Assembly: GCF_001642475.1 (NCBI RefSeq)
Contig: NW_019173994.1
Coordinates: forward strand, 62,001-126,000
Direction of reading: 5' to 3'
Source: Fonsecaea monophora
Lineage: Eukaryota > Ascomycota > Eurotiomycetes > Chaetothyriales > Herpotrichiellaceae
Length of the DNA stretch: 64,000 nt
Part shown: piece by piece, positions 1 to 10,027 of the stretch
Position numbering within the stretch: the stretch's first letter is position 1
How the letters are laid out: the number at the start of each line of letters is the position of its first letter
The notes under the pieces: model-generated
Databases searched by the model: none
Told to the model about the DNA's origin: nothing
Seen by the model: only the letters and a program-made list of their open reading frames with translations
Made by a program: the position numbers and the translations under genes

Positions 1-66
1 CAAAGCCTCAATCCGACATTCAAGGGCCTGTCGACCATCCTCCGCAACAAATACGGCTACACATAG
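1..66 (+). CDS. C-terminal end of an unidentified protein (partial)
   Basis: The window opens inside a reading frame that runs from base 1 to a TAG at 64-66 and ends with the residues FKGLSTILRNKYGYT. Only 21 residues are visible, so no family can be named. The codons look normal for a filamentous fungus. It may be the last exon of a gene lying to the left. Because it stops just before a decayed BRCT-like stretch, it could also be an in-frame scrap of that relic, but the two are not in one continuous frame. Confidence 0.4.
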   Translation, partial: QSLNPTFKGLSTILRNKYGYT

Positions 67-149
67 CAACTTATCAAGTGAGCAGCCATCATGCCGAGAA
101 CCTGTGACTAGGCGAGTTGCGTCCGTATCATACACCGACTATTCTGGCG

Positions 150-690
150 CTGCCTCTGTGTCAATCTTCAGTGGCAGTACCAGCATTCAGGAGAAAAGAT
201 CTGTAATGACAAGCTTTGAACGTCTGGAAAGCATAGTGAGCACAGATATAAACAAAGCAACAGTCGTGTGCATTCCAGAAGACCCTTTCAAAACACAACA
301 ACCGGAAAGCTGATCGTGGCCGTGGCTATGGGTGATATCGTAACGGAGCAATGGATCACCGACACCCATCGATTTGGACGGGTTCCAGCACTTGAAGGAG
401 ATCTACCACTGGACAGATGTCGAGAGCGGCGATGGGATTTCAACCTCAAGGATGCTATTGGAAGGGGAAAGACCGGCTTGAGGCATCCCTTTTCCGGGAT
501 CATGGTCTTGCTCACAAAGCAGCTCAGATCAGAGTTGGAGAAATCGCCACCATGATAGGTCCAGAGGCAGTTAAACATTGTTTGCCTGCCTTCAAAGTCG
601 AGGCCAAGTTCAGCGAGCCAGAGATCGACTTGAACGAGGATCTGCAAAATTCGAAATCGAAGGTACCCAACAAACATGAGGTTGGCGACA
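150..690 (+). pseudogene. Relic of a BRCT-domain protein, frameshifted
   Basis: Three short open stretches in three different frames join end to end into something like a BRCT domain pair. The first (about 205-295) reads SFERLESIVSTDINKATVV. The second (about 300-535) contains LIVAVAMGDIVTEQWI, where TEQWI resembles the conserved tryptophan helix of BRCT domains, then WDFNLKDAIGRGK and SGIMVLLTKQL, which would open a second BRCT repeat. The third (about 535-650) continues with GEIATMIGPEAVKHCLP. The frame changes near 295 and 535 with no room for an intron at the second, and I found no good start codon. Seen: the frames and motifs. Inferred: BRCT ancestry and decay. Only a profile search would make it firm. 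Confidence 0.4.
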
Positions 691-2101
691 TGGGAAGGAG
701 GTGTGATGAAGGTAGAAGGGAATCGGCGGCGCGGTTAACGACTTCGTATTCAGCCACGTGTTGGATGGTCGATTCAACGAATACGAGCATCCCGGGCCTC
801 GATGCAGGGGGTGCGCTGTCGTCCACACGGAGCACTAACCGAGTTTGTCGTTGTTGGTTGAGGATAATATCGAGCCCCCTTTAAATGGTCAGTACCTCAG
901 ACGGCGGTGACATGCATTTGACCTGATTATGACATGCAGGACGATGCCAAGAGAGCTGGGGCCACGCTTGAGCGCAAATGAATACCGAAGTTGGGTTGTT
1001 GAATTTCCGCGAATCCGCGACTAGGGGATCTGTTCAAGATCAGTCCAGACCGACCGACCGACCGACCTGCGAGGAGCTGGCATGGTTAAGTCAAACCAGT
1101 CTATCAATGGGCAATATCCCCGTTCAAGCAATGGAGCAATGCAGCAAAATCCATATCTCGAGATCAAGAGGCATGAGGTGTTGGTAATGCTCTCTCTTCA
1201 AAGCAAGGGGACGACAGAATTGCCCGAGAACTTCGCCTTGTGGTCTCTTGGCCCTCATGTGGCTCAACTTGAAACAATCCTCCGTCCTCCTTGAGATCAG
1301 ATAAACCCCCCGCCCTTGATGTCGACCTTTTCCAGCCTCAATATCACTTCTGAAACAGGCGGCTGATAATGTATTCCTATTCCGCAGCATCCTAGTAGTG
1401 GAACTTTCCCCACATCGGTCTATGCCTGGATACTTTTCGCTTTCTTTCGCCTATCCGTAGGCGTCCCTCGCACTATGGCAGGACGCTACAGCACCGTTTC
1501 CCTCCACCTGCAGGAGAAGAGCTCTCCGACCCATGTTGACTAACTTGGAGGAAACAATGACAACGTCCTCAGCGGATAAAGATTGAGCTGCTCAGCAGAC
1601 TTGGATCTGACCACCCTCCAGCCAATTGGTACTATGGAAGGAGCGGCGTGAATCGAAGTGGAACAAACATGCCACTCAGACGCCTTCGTCTATCTCTGTC
1701 ACAACGCAAAGGCACAACAGGATCTACCCTGTACATCCCGAAAAGGTAAGGACAAGGTCTGCAATTTCACAACGGACCATCCTAGCCCTTGATGTCGATG
1801 GCAGCACGAGGAACCTCGGCGAGGAGGAGTCAGTATATCTTCATATCAAGTCCTCGTTTCCCAGGGATCTTTCTGAAGTCTCTTTCATTGTTATCCGAAG
1901 TCGTCCTTTTTGTTATAACCACGTTCGTTTATTGGCTCGAGAGTCGGAGACCCTCGCCGTCCATTCTTTATTCGCTGTGCGAAAGTGTCGTACGTCCAGT
2001 CCTTTGTCAGAGAATCATTCTTTTATAGCATTCAGCAGTCGAGCGTTCCCGGAATTCCCGACTTCGATTCCAATTCGGTACCCGTCATACCAGCACGCAG
2101 C
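691..2101. other. Intergenic; upstream region of the DUF1996/WSC gene
   Basis: Apart from the GACC repeat I see no gene here. Short open frames occur on both strands and overlap one another, as expected by chance. The last 300 bases or so are the likely promoter and 5' leader of the gene that starts at 2102. Confidence 0.6.
1048..1067. repeat. (GACC)5 tetranucleotide microsatellite
   Basis: Five perfect GACC units lie in gene-free DNA. The same unit occurs four times at 21541-21556. Confidence 0.9.
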
Positions 2102-4564
2102 ATGTCCTTTCTTCTTACTACAGGCCTTGTGGCCGCTCTTGCAGCCTCGCCAGTATCGGCCTTCTGGCGGCTGCCATGCAAATCCCCGATTGTGGTTGAG
2201 CGAGCCGACCCTATTGTGAACCCAGGGGCAGTATCTGGCCACTTGCACACCATCATGGGAGGAAACGGGTTTGATTTCGCCATGGACTACAACTCGACCC
2301 AGCGGTCTACTTGTTCGTCTTGCACGGTGGAGGGAGATTTCAGCAACTACTGGATCCCAGCCTTGTTCTTCCAACACGAAAATGGGACTTTTGAAAGTGT
2401 CGACCAGGTCGGCGGCGCTACTGTGTATTACTTGCAGCGGGCCGGTAATGGCGAGACCTTGAAAGCCTTCCCTCCTGGCTTCCGTATGATTGCCGGAAAC
2501 CCTTTCAAGCGAACTGGAGGCGATGATTTTGCAACCCAGGCTATCAGCTACAACTGCCTCGACTACAACGGTCCGGCTAAGCCAGAAACCCCCAACTTTC
2601 CCAACTACAACTGTCCCAATGGGCTTCGATCCCAGGTCTTCTTTCCCTCTTGCTGGAACGGCAAGGACTTGGACTCGCCGGATCATATGTCTCACGTCTC
2701 TTATCCCGCCAATTCGTACAACTCGGGTCCCTGCCCAGCCGACTTCCCTGTTCATCTCATCTCAATTTTCTACGAAGTCATCTGGGACACTGGGAAATTC
2801 GCCAATCAGTGGTATGGGAATGGACAACCTTTCGTCTGGTCCATGGGTGACCCTACTGGTTATGGCGGCCACGGTGATTTCGTTATGGGTTGGGATCCAG
2901 ATTTGCTCCAGTCTGCTGTTGACCAGTGCACCAACGACAGTGGCCGGGTTGAGGACTGCCCTGTTTTCGACCTGATCCCAGACTCTCAGGCCCAAGGTTG
3001 CCGCATCGCACCAGCGGTCGACGAGCAAGTCAGTGGTCTCCTCTCAGCTTTGCCGGGTTGTAATCCCGTTCAACCTGGTCCAACCGCGACTCCTCAGTCC
3101 GGCTGCGGCGCACCCACTACCATTACTCCCTCCAACACCACCTTCTTCACCGACTTGACCAGCAAGGGATGGTCATACATGGGCTGCGGAACCGACAACT
3201 ACTTCAATCGTGTTCTGACTGGTGCAAGCCAGTCCAACGGTCAAATGACCAACGAGAACTGTGTTGTTTTCTGTGAGAGCAAGGGTTTCTCTATCGCCGG
3301 GTCTGAGTATGCTGATGAATGCTATTGTAAGTACCTATCAATCTCCAGAAGTTGAGCTGCTAACACTTTCCTCCAGGCGGCAACTCCATACCTGACAGTG
3401 GCAAGCCGGTTCCTGGCGTTGTCGGAGCCTGCACCATGAGCTGTGCTGGTGATGACTCTGAGTTCTGCGGTGGTGCCGGGACTATTTCTCTTTACCAGAA
3501 ATGTTCCGGTGAATCATGCGCAAACGCTCAGTTCGGCCCCGGTCCTTCGGCACCTGTCCAAGTTGCCAACCCCCCGCCAGCCGGCTCGTCCTCTTCCGCT
3601 GTTTCTCCCTCCGCTGCTCCTTCATCAACCTCAAGTGGTTCTCATTCGGCGCCGGGCTCTCCTACCACACTTGCCACGATCACAACTTCCAGCGCTGCAA
3701 CCCCGACAGAGAGTCCCGAGTCGCCACCAACCAACCAAGCTTCGGTAAATACAGATTCTACTTCTCCCCCTAGTGATGACGATGACGGTGTCGAAGACGA
3801 CGATGGCAACGATGCAAATTAGACAAATTCCGGCTCTGGACCCCATCCGCTGCTGCCTCATCGGCGGGTGGGTCAGATGTCGCCAACCCAACCAGTTTCC
3901 CTGATTCAACGACGTCGATTTCTCTTTCGACCATTACTCCTTGATACCCTTTGTGCCACTGCGTACTCGTTCTCTTCATCGTCCTCGGCTGACCCCCACT
4001 CACATTGCTACTATCACCTCGTCTCCCTAACCTGTTATGCCCCAATTCCCTTCCCAGTTCAATCCCAGGTTTGAGGTCCAAAAAGACCAAGGAGAAATCA
4101 AAAAATATTCAGTCTGACAGTTGTTAATTTAGCCTACCAAGAGCTCATCGTCCTCATCTTCACCTGCTACCGAGGCGTCGTCTACGCCCACTGTTCCCTC
4201 GTCGTCAAACCCGTCTTGGTCTTACACCGGCTGCTTTACGGACACCGTCAACCCGCGCACCCTTGCGCAATGGTCAAACTTCAACGGCCCGAACATGAGC
4301 AACGGCGCTTGCGTCTCTTTCTGCGATTCACGCGGATATACCGTCGCGGGCACTGAATACGCTGGACAATGTTTCTGTGGCAACGAGATCACCACTCCAG
4401 TATTGGATGAGGGTAGTTGCAACATGGCGTGCACTGGGGCAGAAGGAGAGATGTGTGGAGGACCCGGCGCCCTCAGTGTATGGACGAAGAGCGGCTCGAG
4501 CGGTAAGATGGTGAAGAGGCAGCAGTTCAACTACAAGCCGTGGAGGAAGATGATGAGGTTCTGA
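2102..4564 (+). CDS. Secreted DUF1996 protein with two WSC domains
   Basis: Predicted cell-surface or secreted protein. The ATG at 2102 begins a signal peptide (MSFLLTTGLVAALAASPVSA) followed by FWRLPC, the usual start of a DUF1996 domain. The domain covers about residues 21-340, with HLHTIMGGNGF and MGDPTGYGGHGDF. WSC domain 1 follows (YMGCGTDNYF, CFCESKGF-like block, CYCGNS); it crosses a certain intron at 3327-3376 and ends near EFCGGAGTISLY. A Ser/Thr/Pro-rich linker comes next. WSC domain 2 (YTGCFTDTVN, GQCFCGNE, MCGGPGALSVW) ends at TGA 4562-4564. WSC domains bind wall glycans. The linker is the weak point. A frame-keeping model uses introns 3745-3822 and 4069-4132 (about 756 aa). A single intron 3745-4132 also keeps frame. 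Without splicing the protein would stop at 3822 after an acidic DDDDGVEDDDG tail. The start at 1985 is less likely because it masks the signal peptide. Confidence 0.85.
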
Positions 4565-5448
4565 AAGTCGTGATTGCTATCGCTTCAAGAACGTTCCCCC
4601 ATTTCCCTATTGCCGCTTCGAGGGAGACCGCAACACTCTCGGCTCCTTGTCTATTGGCTATCATTATTGTTATTTTTATTCTTCACTTCTGATAGTGTAT
4701 ACATTGCATTCTTGATTCCGAATGGAGACGCCTAGACTGGCTGGGCATTTGACCATCTGCCTTGACGATGGCCACCACCACCCTTCATAGGTTCTCTTTG
4801 TCTCCGGGCCTTTTTTGGCCTTATCATTTGCTCCAAAGACCCAGGAAATGTGGTCTTTGTCTCCCAAAAGCGTCGTCCTTTCAGGTTCTTCTCTGCACGA
4901 TCGCTGTTTTCGATCGCTCGCCTCTTCCCGGACCCGTCGACGTAGTTAGGGTACCTCTGAGACATCGCCTCTGTAAAAGACGTGGTAGTGAGAAAAAGGG
5001 TCGGAGAGACTTTCAAAGGTCAGGCTCTGGGGGCGCCAGCCCTTGCCTTATTCCGTCGAACCCTTTCCGCCTCCCGCCTCGGGGTTCCAGTAGGCTCAGT
5101 ATGTATCGTTGTGTAGGGAGCGAGCGCGCGCGAAGAACATTGGGAGTCGACCTACGATGAACGGCTGACAAGGATTTGACACAGCTCGCGACACAGGGAA
5201 AGAAAAAAACAATTAGTATGTAGTTGAAGCGAATTCTGGACAATATGCCCCCTTTTTGGGAAAGTGGGACATTGAGCTGTGATATATAAATATAAAAAAA
5301 AAGGAAGTTGAGAATGTCCCCAGTTGGAGAGGTGGTTTTTGGTCACTATGTAAAATGCCACAGAGTAAGACAACATTTTTCACACACGACTGTTGTGAAA
5401 TCATATCAGTACAAGCCCCATCCGAGAGTCACTCACTGACGGTGCCGA
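4565..5448. other. Convergent intergenic region (3' flanks of WSC gene and PHB1)
   Basis: Both neighbours point into this stretch, so it holds their 3' untranslated regions. It is T- and A-rich near 5280-5310. No gene is supported. Confidence 0.6.
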
Positions 5449-6358
5449 TCAGGCCCTCAAGCCCAGCAGTAAACCGGTACTTTTCCCCTTGCCACCTTCA
5501 CCCTCGCCACCGCCGGGCAGATAGGTCACGTTGGGGTTCGCGGCCAACGTCTGGGCAATGTCCTTGCTCGCCTCGATTCTTCTGATCTGGATCAACCCGT
5601 CTCCAGCCTTGGCCACAGCTTTACTGATAATATCTGCCGACTCGGCTTCTCCTTCGGCACGAATGACGTTCGCCTGCCTCTCCTGCTCGGCCTTCTCCAC
5701 GATAAACCTTGCTCTTTCTGCGTCCTGTTGAGCGATCTGTTTCTGTTCAACTGCCCTCGTGAACTCGCGGCCAAAGGTCATGTGCGTGATGGAGACATCC
5801 TCTAGGGCGATGTTGAATTCCTGCGCCCGACGAGTCAAGTCGGCTCGGATGCGTTGTGAGACGGCTTCTCGTTGTGTGATCAGTTCTGCCGCGTCAAATT
5901 GAGCCACGATTGCTTTCAGGACTTCGTTGCCAATAGATGGGAGAACCCTTTCGTCGTAATCTTGACCAAGGGACTGGCAGTCAAAATAGTTAGCTGTCTT
6001 GCGCCATGCAAGGGGTTGGTAGGAGACTGACCTGGTAGATCTTTGGCAAATTTTGGACATCCGGGCGATGGAGCACTCGCAGCGTCAATGACACCATCTG
6101 CAAGTCCTTGCTCCCGGTGGTGGTGCTGATGTTTCTGGGCTTCGTCCGCACATCGTAGATGATGGCTTTCTGCAGCCATGGTACGAGGAAATGAGTTCCT
6201 TCATTGATGACTTTTTCCTGGACACCAGAGAGACGGTCGAAGATGACGGCTCTCGTTCCACCTCTCACATCGTACATGGCACTTTGTGCTAATGAGGCAC
6301 CGATGAAAACGGGGATCGCCCATCGTGAAATGGCGTTGAGGACGTTCGGCGCAGACAT
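5449..6358 (-). CDS. PHB1: Prohibitin-1, mitochondrial inner membrane
   Basis: Prohibitin 1 forms ring complexes with prohibitin 2 in the mitochondrial inner membrane. The rings act as scaffolds and chaperones and regulate the m-AAA protease. Two exons (6358-6032 and 5973-5449) flank a 58 bp intron at 5974-6031 and give 283 aa, the normal family length. The N-terminal membrane anchor is RWAIPVFIGASLAQ. The SPFH/band-7 domain shows YDVRGGTRAVIFDR, RTKPRNISTTTGSKDLQ and YDERVLPSIGNEVLKAIV. The coiled-coil part carries EQKQIAQQDAERARF and IRAEGEAESA. It ends with NVTYLPGGGEGE, as in other filamentous fungi. I chose the start MSAPNVLNAISRW at 6358; an in-frame ATG at 6397 would add 13 residues ahead of the anchor. 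It is divergent from QCR8. Confidence 0.96.
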
Positions 6359-6690
6359 GGTGGTGAGAGGCTCAGAGGGAGCTGAGGTTGTGTCCAATCT
6401 TTTCTAGCTTGCCACCATCTAACAACGGATTCTGCTATTTCTCGTGTGTCGTGAACTGTTGATGGAGTCGAGTACGCAATAATATCGTAAGGTGAATCTT
6501 CTCCGCAGCCATGCGCAACCAACGCAACCTAAAGCTATCCATTACATAAGCTGGGCCAAGCCTTTTTCGAGACTGCGGCCGAGCTTCTCATCCTTCACCT
6601 CGCAACTTCAACTAGGCACATTGACCTTCAGCAACAATCTCTCAACCCAACACTGGGATTCGCCGTGGCTGCACAGTCTGATCTCTCAAA
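6359..6690. promoter_or_regulatory. Bidirectional promoter of PHB1 and QCR8
   Basis: Only 332 bases separate the start codons of two divergently transcribed inner-membrane mitochondrial genes, so both promoters must lie or overlap here. I could not name a specific factor site. Confidence 0.6.
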
Positions 6691-7281
6691 ATGCGTCCTA
6701 CCCCAGCTTTGCGGATGCAAGCTACCCGCATCCTCCGCTCCGGTCACGGCCCAGACCCGAAGAATGGAGTGTGCGTTCCCACTCACCCAGCAACCCTACT
6801 TTTCCTGCGACTTCGTAAACTAACGGACTTTGATACACAGGTACATTGGCTCGTGGGGAAATCTAGGTACGGGATTGTCCAGTTCTTGAAGCCCTCGGAT
6901 CCTTCCCAGCAATATGTTGCACCTAGCCACCAGCTTGCCTCTTGAAACCACCGACAAGACATTGACTTTGGACACAGGGTCTCCGACACAAAAGAACATT
7001 GTCACGTATGCTATGTCGCCGAACCGACAGAACCCTACGTCTACCCTCCTTTCCGACGCCATCTTCAACACTTTCCGCCGATCACGAAACCAGGTTCTGT
7101 ACTGGGTACCTCCCTTCTTGATTGCGTACTTGGCGATGGACTGGGCTACAGAGAGGTGTGTATGAGCTCGAGATGGGACGTTGATTGTGGATAAGCGTGG
7201 AGTTGGATACTGACTGGGTTTGCGTAACACAGGAACGAATATCTCAACTCGAAACCAGGACGAGCCGAGTATGAAGAGTAG
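6691..7281 (+). CDS. QCR8: Cytochrome bc1 complex subunit 8 (Qcr8)
   Basis: Small single-membrane-span subunit of ubiquinol-cytochrome c reductase (complex III) that contacts cytochrome b near the quinone site. Four exons were rebuilt: 6691-6770, 6841-6866, 6978-7155 and 7233-7281, with introns of 70, 111 and 77 bp. Joined, they give 110 aa. After a short N-terminal extension the protein reads NGVYIGSWGNLGSPTQK, then IVTYAMSPNRQNP, and then IFNTFRRSRNQVLYW followed by the membrane segment VPPFLIAYLAMDWA. It ends with ERNEYLNSKPGRAEYEE. The family hallmarks YxGxWG, SPNRQ and the terminal NEYLNSKxGR are all present. The second exon is only 26 bases, so automated predictions may miss it. It is head to head with PHB1. 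Confidence 0.93.
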
Positions 7282-7745
7282 TGGTAGCGGCTGAACATGG
7301 CCTTTGGTGGAACACAGCATTGTACATAAACAGATGATATTGTGGAATTACAAGATAAAGCACATTCATTGTTCACTCAACCGCTTCTCGATCATGTGAT
7401 TTCATCATGAGTTCCGGTCCCGCTCGCCTGGCGAAAACGTCTGTGATGGGATCTCTCTCCAGCTTCCCTCCTTGCTATAATCCAAGGTCAACGCTGACGG
7501 GGTCCGGGTTTGTCTTATGCCATCTGGACCTTTTCCTTCCGAGACGTTTCAAGAGCCATGGTCGTCAGGGCTAGAGGAATCCACTGCACGTTCTCGCTGC
7601 CCGTTACCAAAAGTTTGTAGTGACAGGTCGATTTCTCCGCAAAACGATGAACTTGGATGGTTTCCCGTATCGTCCCAACCGGTGTGGACAACATGTGGAT
7701 GGCAAAGCCCGTCTCCAATGTCAGCCTTATTCCATCGAGCCCATA
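7282..7745. other. Convergent intergenic region
   Basis: This holds the 3' flanks of QCR8 (+) and the FAM32A homologue (-). No gene is visible. Confidence 0.6.
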
Positions 7746-8348
7746 TTAGCCCGGTCCTATTCTCGGCATGTCATGATGCTCGCTCAGACTACTGAGATAG
7801 CGGTTCAACTCTTCAACACGCTCCTTGTGCGTCTTGACACCTTCTCGTTTTAGACGCTCCTCAAGCTACAGTCACCGGACAGGTCAGCACGTAACAGTCG
7901 TAAAATTCTCATAGACCGAGAAGGTAGACTCCTCCACGAAAGTAGGTATGGATAGGAATGGGAGGAGAGTAGAACGCACCCTTCTCCGTCTCTGCTCTTC
8001 ATACCGTCTCTCGGCTTCTGTCTTGACAATGCCGCCGCCCTCTTCCTCGATAGGCTCGGCATCCCCATGGCCACCTCCAGTAGAATCGGCCCGTCGCTTC
8101 TGGAGACTCTTGGCCTCCTCGGCCGCCATCTTTTGATCCTCGTCCTCCAGATTTCTCAGCATGACTGACCGATCCTTGAACTCGTCGTCAAGCTCTTGTT
8201 CACCCCGCGTTCGATCCCGTGCAGGGGTCTCATTTCCCGAGGCCTTGGACGATGATTTCTTCTTTTTCTTCTTGTCGACCTTGGAGTCCTTGACGCCTTT
8301 GAGCTTGAGCTTGCCGGAGCCCGCCGCGGTGTAATCACTCGGCAGCAT
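7746..8348 (-). CDS. FAM32A/DUF1754 family nuclear protein
   Basis: Homologue of human FAM32A, a small lysine-rich nuclear protein found with late spliceosomes. Two exons (8348-7980 and 7865-7746) flank a 114 bp intron at 7866-7979 and give 162 aa. The N-terminus LPSDYTAAGSGKLKLKG is the family signature, followed by a basic tract DKKKKKKSSSK. The middle is acidic and Glu-rich. The C-terminus, supplied by exon 2, is EERLKREGVKTHKERVEELN and ends HHDMPRIGPG. THKERVEELN and the PRIGPG end are conserved family features and confirm the splice. The middle is longer than in animals. Its role in splicing is inferred from the family, not visible here. Confidence 0.9.
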
Positions 8349-8952
8349 GCTTGGGGTTACGTCGAAGAGATACTCTTCAAGCGGGAATATGACGGTAAAC
8401 AAAAGTTTGTAGTCACTCACCTCGCCGTCCGAGGTGAGGCGGGGAGAGAACAGCTTCTTGCACAGAATGCAACTTGCAAGTCAAGACAGGCACGTCGGCT
8501 AAGGCTTTCTTTCTCCCCGGGTGGAGGCACGTGCTTTCCAGATGCCAATGAATGACCCCCAAGGCCCCCTGTTCAGGCGACGATCTAGCCTGATACGGTT
8601 ATAATATTGCGCTGCTTTGACCACCGAATCTCATTTCGGTGAATACCTAGGTAGCCAGTTTCGTCTGGAAAGCCACGAACGGTTTGGGTATGAGAATACC
8701 CCAAACACGAGACTTCGGCCTGGAAAGGTTTGTGCTCCAATTCAAACAGACCGAGAAACGATTTTCACGATATATGGGGAAAAATTCGGTGCGAACAATT
8801 ATCTAGCTGGCTATAGAGGGGATGGTGCGCGCCGTACATACCGCGAGCCTGTTGGTGATGGTCAAAATTCCCACTGAAATCTGTCGAACTGCAGCCTGCG
8901 CGTCGAGGAGCCCTTTCACCAGCAGCACCTGTCTTTCAATACTGGTGGCAAG
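8349..8952. other. Intergenic
   Basis: This is the 5' flank of the FAM32A homologue and the presumed 3' flank of the doubtful minus-strand gene. No supported gene. Confidence 0.5.
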
Positions 8953-9787
8953 TCATTTGTTGATTGACTGACCATCTGAACAGGGAGAGCCTCGCTGAAG
9001 CGAGGCAGCAGTCGTGGTCGCCTGTCCCGTAGTACTCGCTAACGTGGATGAATCCACCTCCTCCGTCGACAGCTTTGTCACCGAGGTGGGCCCGTCTGTT
9101 GGCGTGCTAGCCGCTGAGGGTCTCGTCTCTGATGAATTCGATGCCTCTGGAGTTCTCATTGCTGAGGCTGTTGGTTGTTCCGAGGTAAAGGTTGTTGAGG
9201 GTGTCGCCTGTAAAGAAGGCTTCCCTGGCGATGTTGATAGGCTCGACGGCTCTGGTTTCGATGGGTGTGGCGTTGGCACTGTTATGGACTTGCTTGGTGG
9301 CTGGGGTTTCCTGCTGCTGTTGCCAATACGATAGCCTTGGTCATCCTGACTCGCCTCTTTCTTATTACTTGTCTGATCAGCCTCGCAGTGGATACCGGAG
9401 GACTCTTGGTTGGCGTTGTGAGTTTGTCCCTGATCGGACGGTGCTGAGTCTTCGCTGCGAGGGATAACCAGCCCGGACTCCTCGTCCGGCTGCTGATAAT
9501 GACGCTTCAAGCGGAGGAGCTGCTTGAGCGGATGCGGCAGCTCTCTCTTTGCCTCGCCCAGGACTCGCTCGCGATCCTCCTTTGCTGCGGCTTGTATCAG
9601 TTCACAGGAACGTGTTGGTGGAGTAGGAAGCTGTCATCATACCTACTGTGTAGCGACGAAAAGAAGTCGACATTTCTGTAACGACTTGTCGTCGGCATAT
9701 GTGACAGCCTGATAGCCTAATCTGCCATCTCTGGCCGGGTTGTTCCAGCCTGCCCATTCCATATGGGGCAGGTCTGAACACAACTAA

Positions 9788-9835
<48 letters not shown>

Positions 9836-10027
9836 GCAATCTTGGAAGATTCACGCCTGTGGACCCAGGAAGTGACACCAGATCAGAGTGACGCGACATG
9901 ACTAGGACGTCAGTATTTAGCAACATGCTATGGTTGACTGAAGATAGACTGCACCTCGTCATTCCCATACAAGCCGGTTCCCAGGGCGCATGTTTCCTCA
10001 CCGTCTCGCCGTCAACGGGATTTGACA
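8953..10027 (-). CDS. Hypothetical protein, doubtful model with a (GT)n intron
   Basis: I do not recognise this gene. A minus-strand ATG at 10027 opens a frame (MSNPVDGETVRKHAPWEPAC) to about 9835. A donor inside the GT tract and an acceptor TTCAG near 9776 join in frame to LPHMEWAGWNNPARDGRLGY and QAVTYADDKSLQKCRLLF, which look like real protein and end at a TAG near 9645. A further open frame, about 9600-8953, begins KEDRERVLGEAKRELPHPLK and then becomes a Ser/Thr/Pro-rich tail of about 150 residues. How the second and third pieces join is unresolved; a GTAGGT donor lies at the end of the second piece. It may be one gene of three exons, two genes, or a decaying gene. Confidence 0.35.
9790..9833. 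repeat. (CA)22 microsatellite
   Basis: Forty-four bases of perfect CA dinucleotide. On the minus strand it is (TG)22 and would form the 5' part of an intron in the doubtful gene around it. Confidence 0.95.

Noticed and set aside
2015..2755. Minus-strand frame of 246 codons
   Set aside because: It is antisense to the DUF1996 domain and has no family features.
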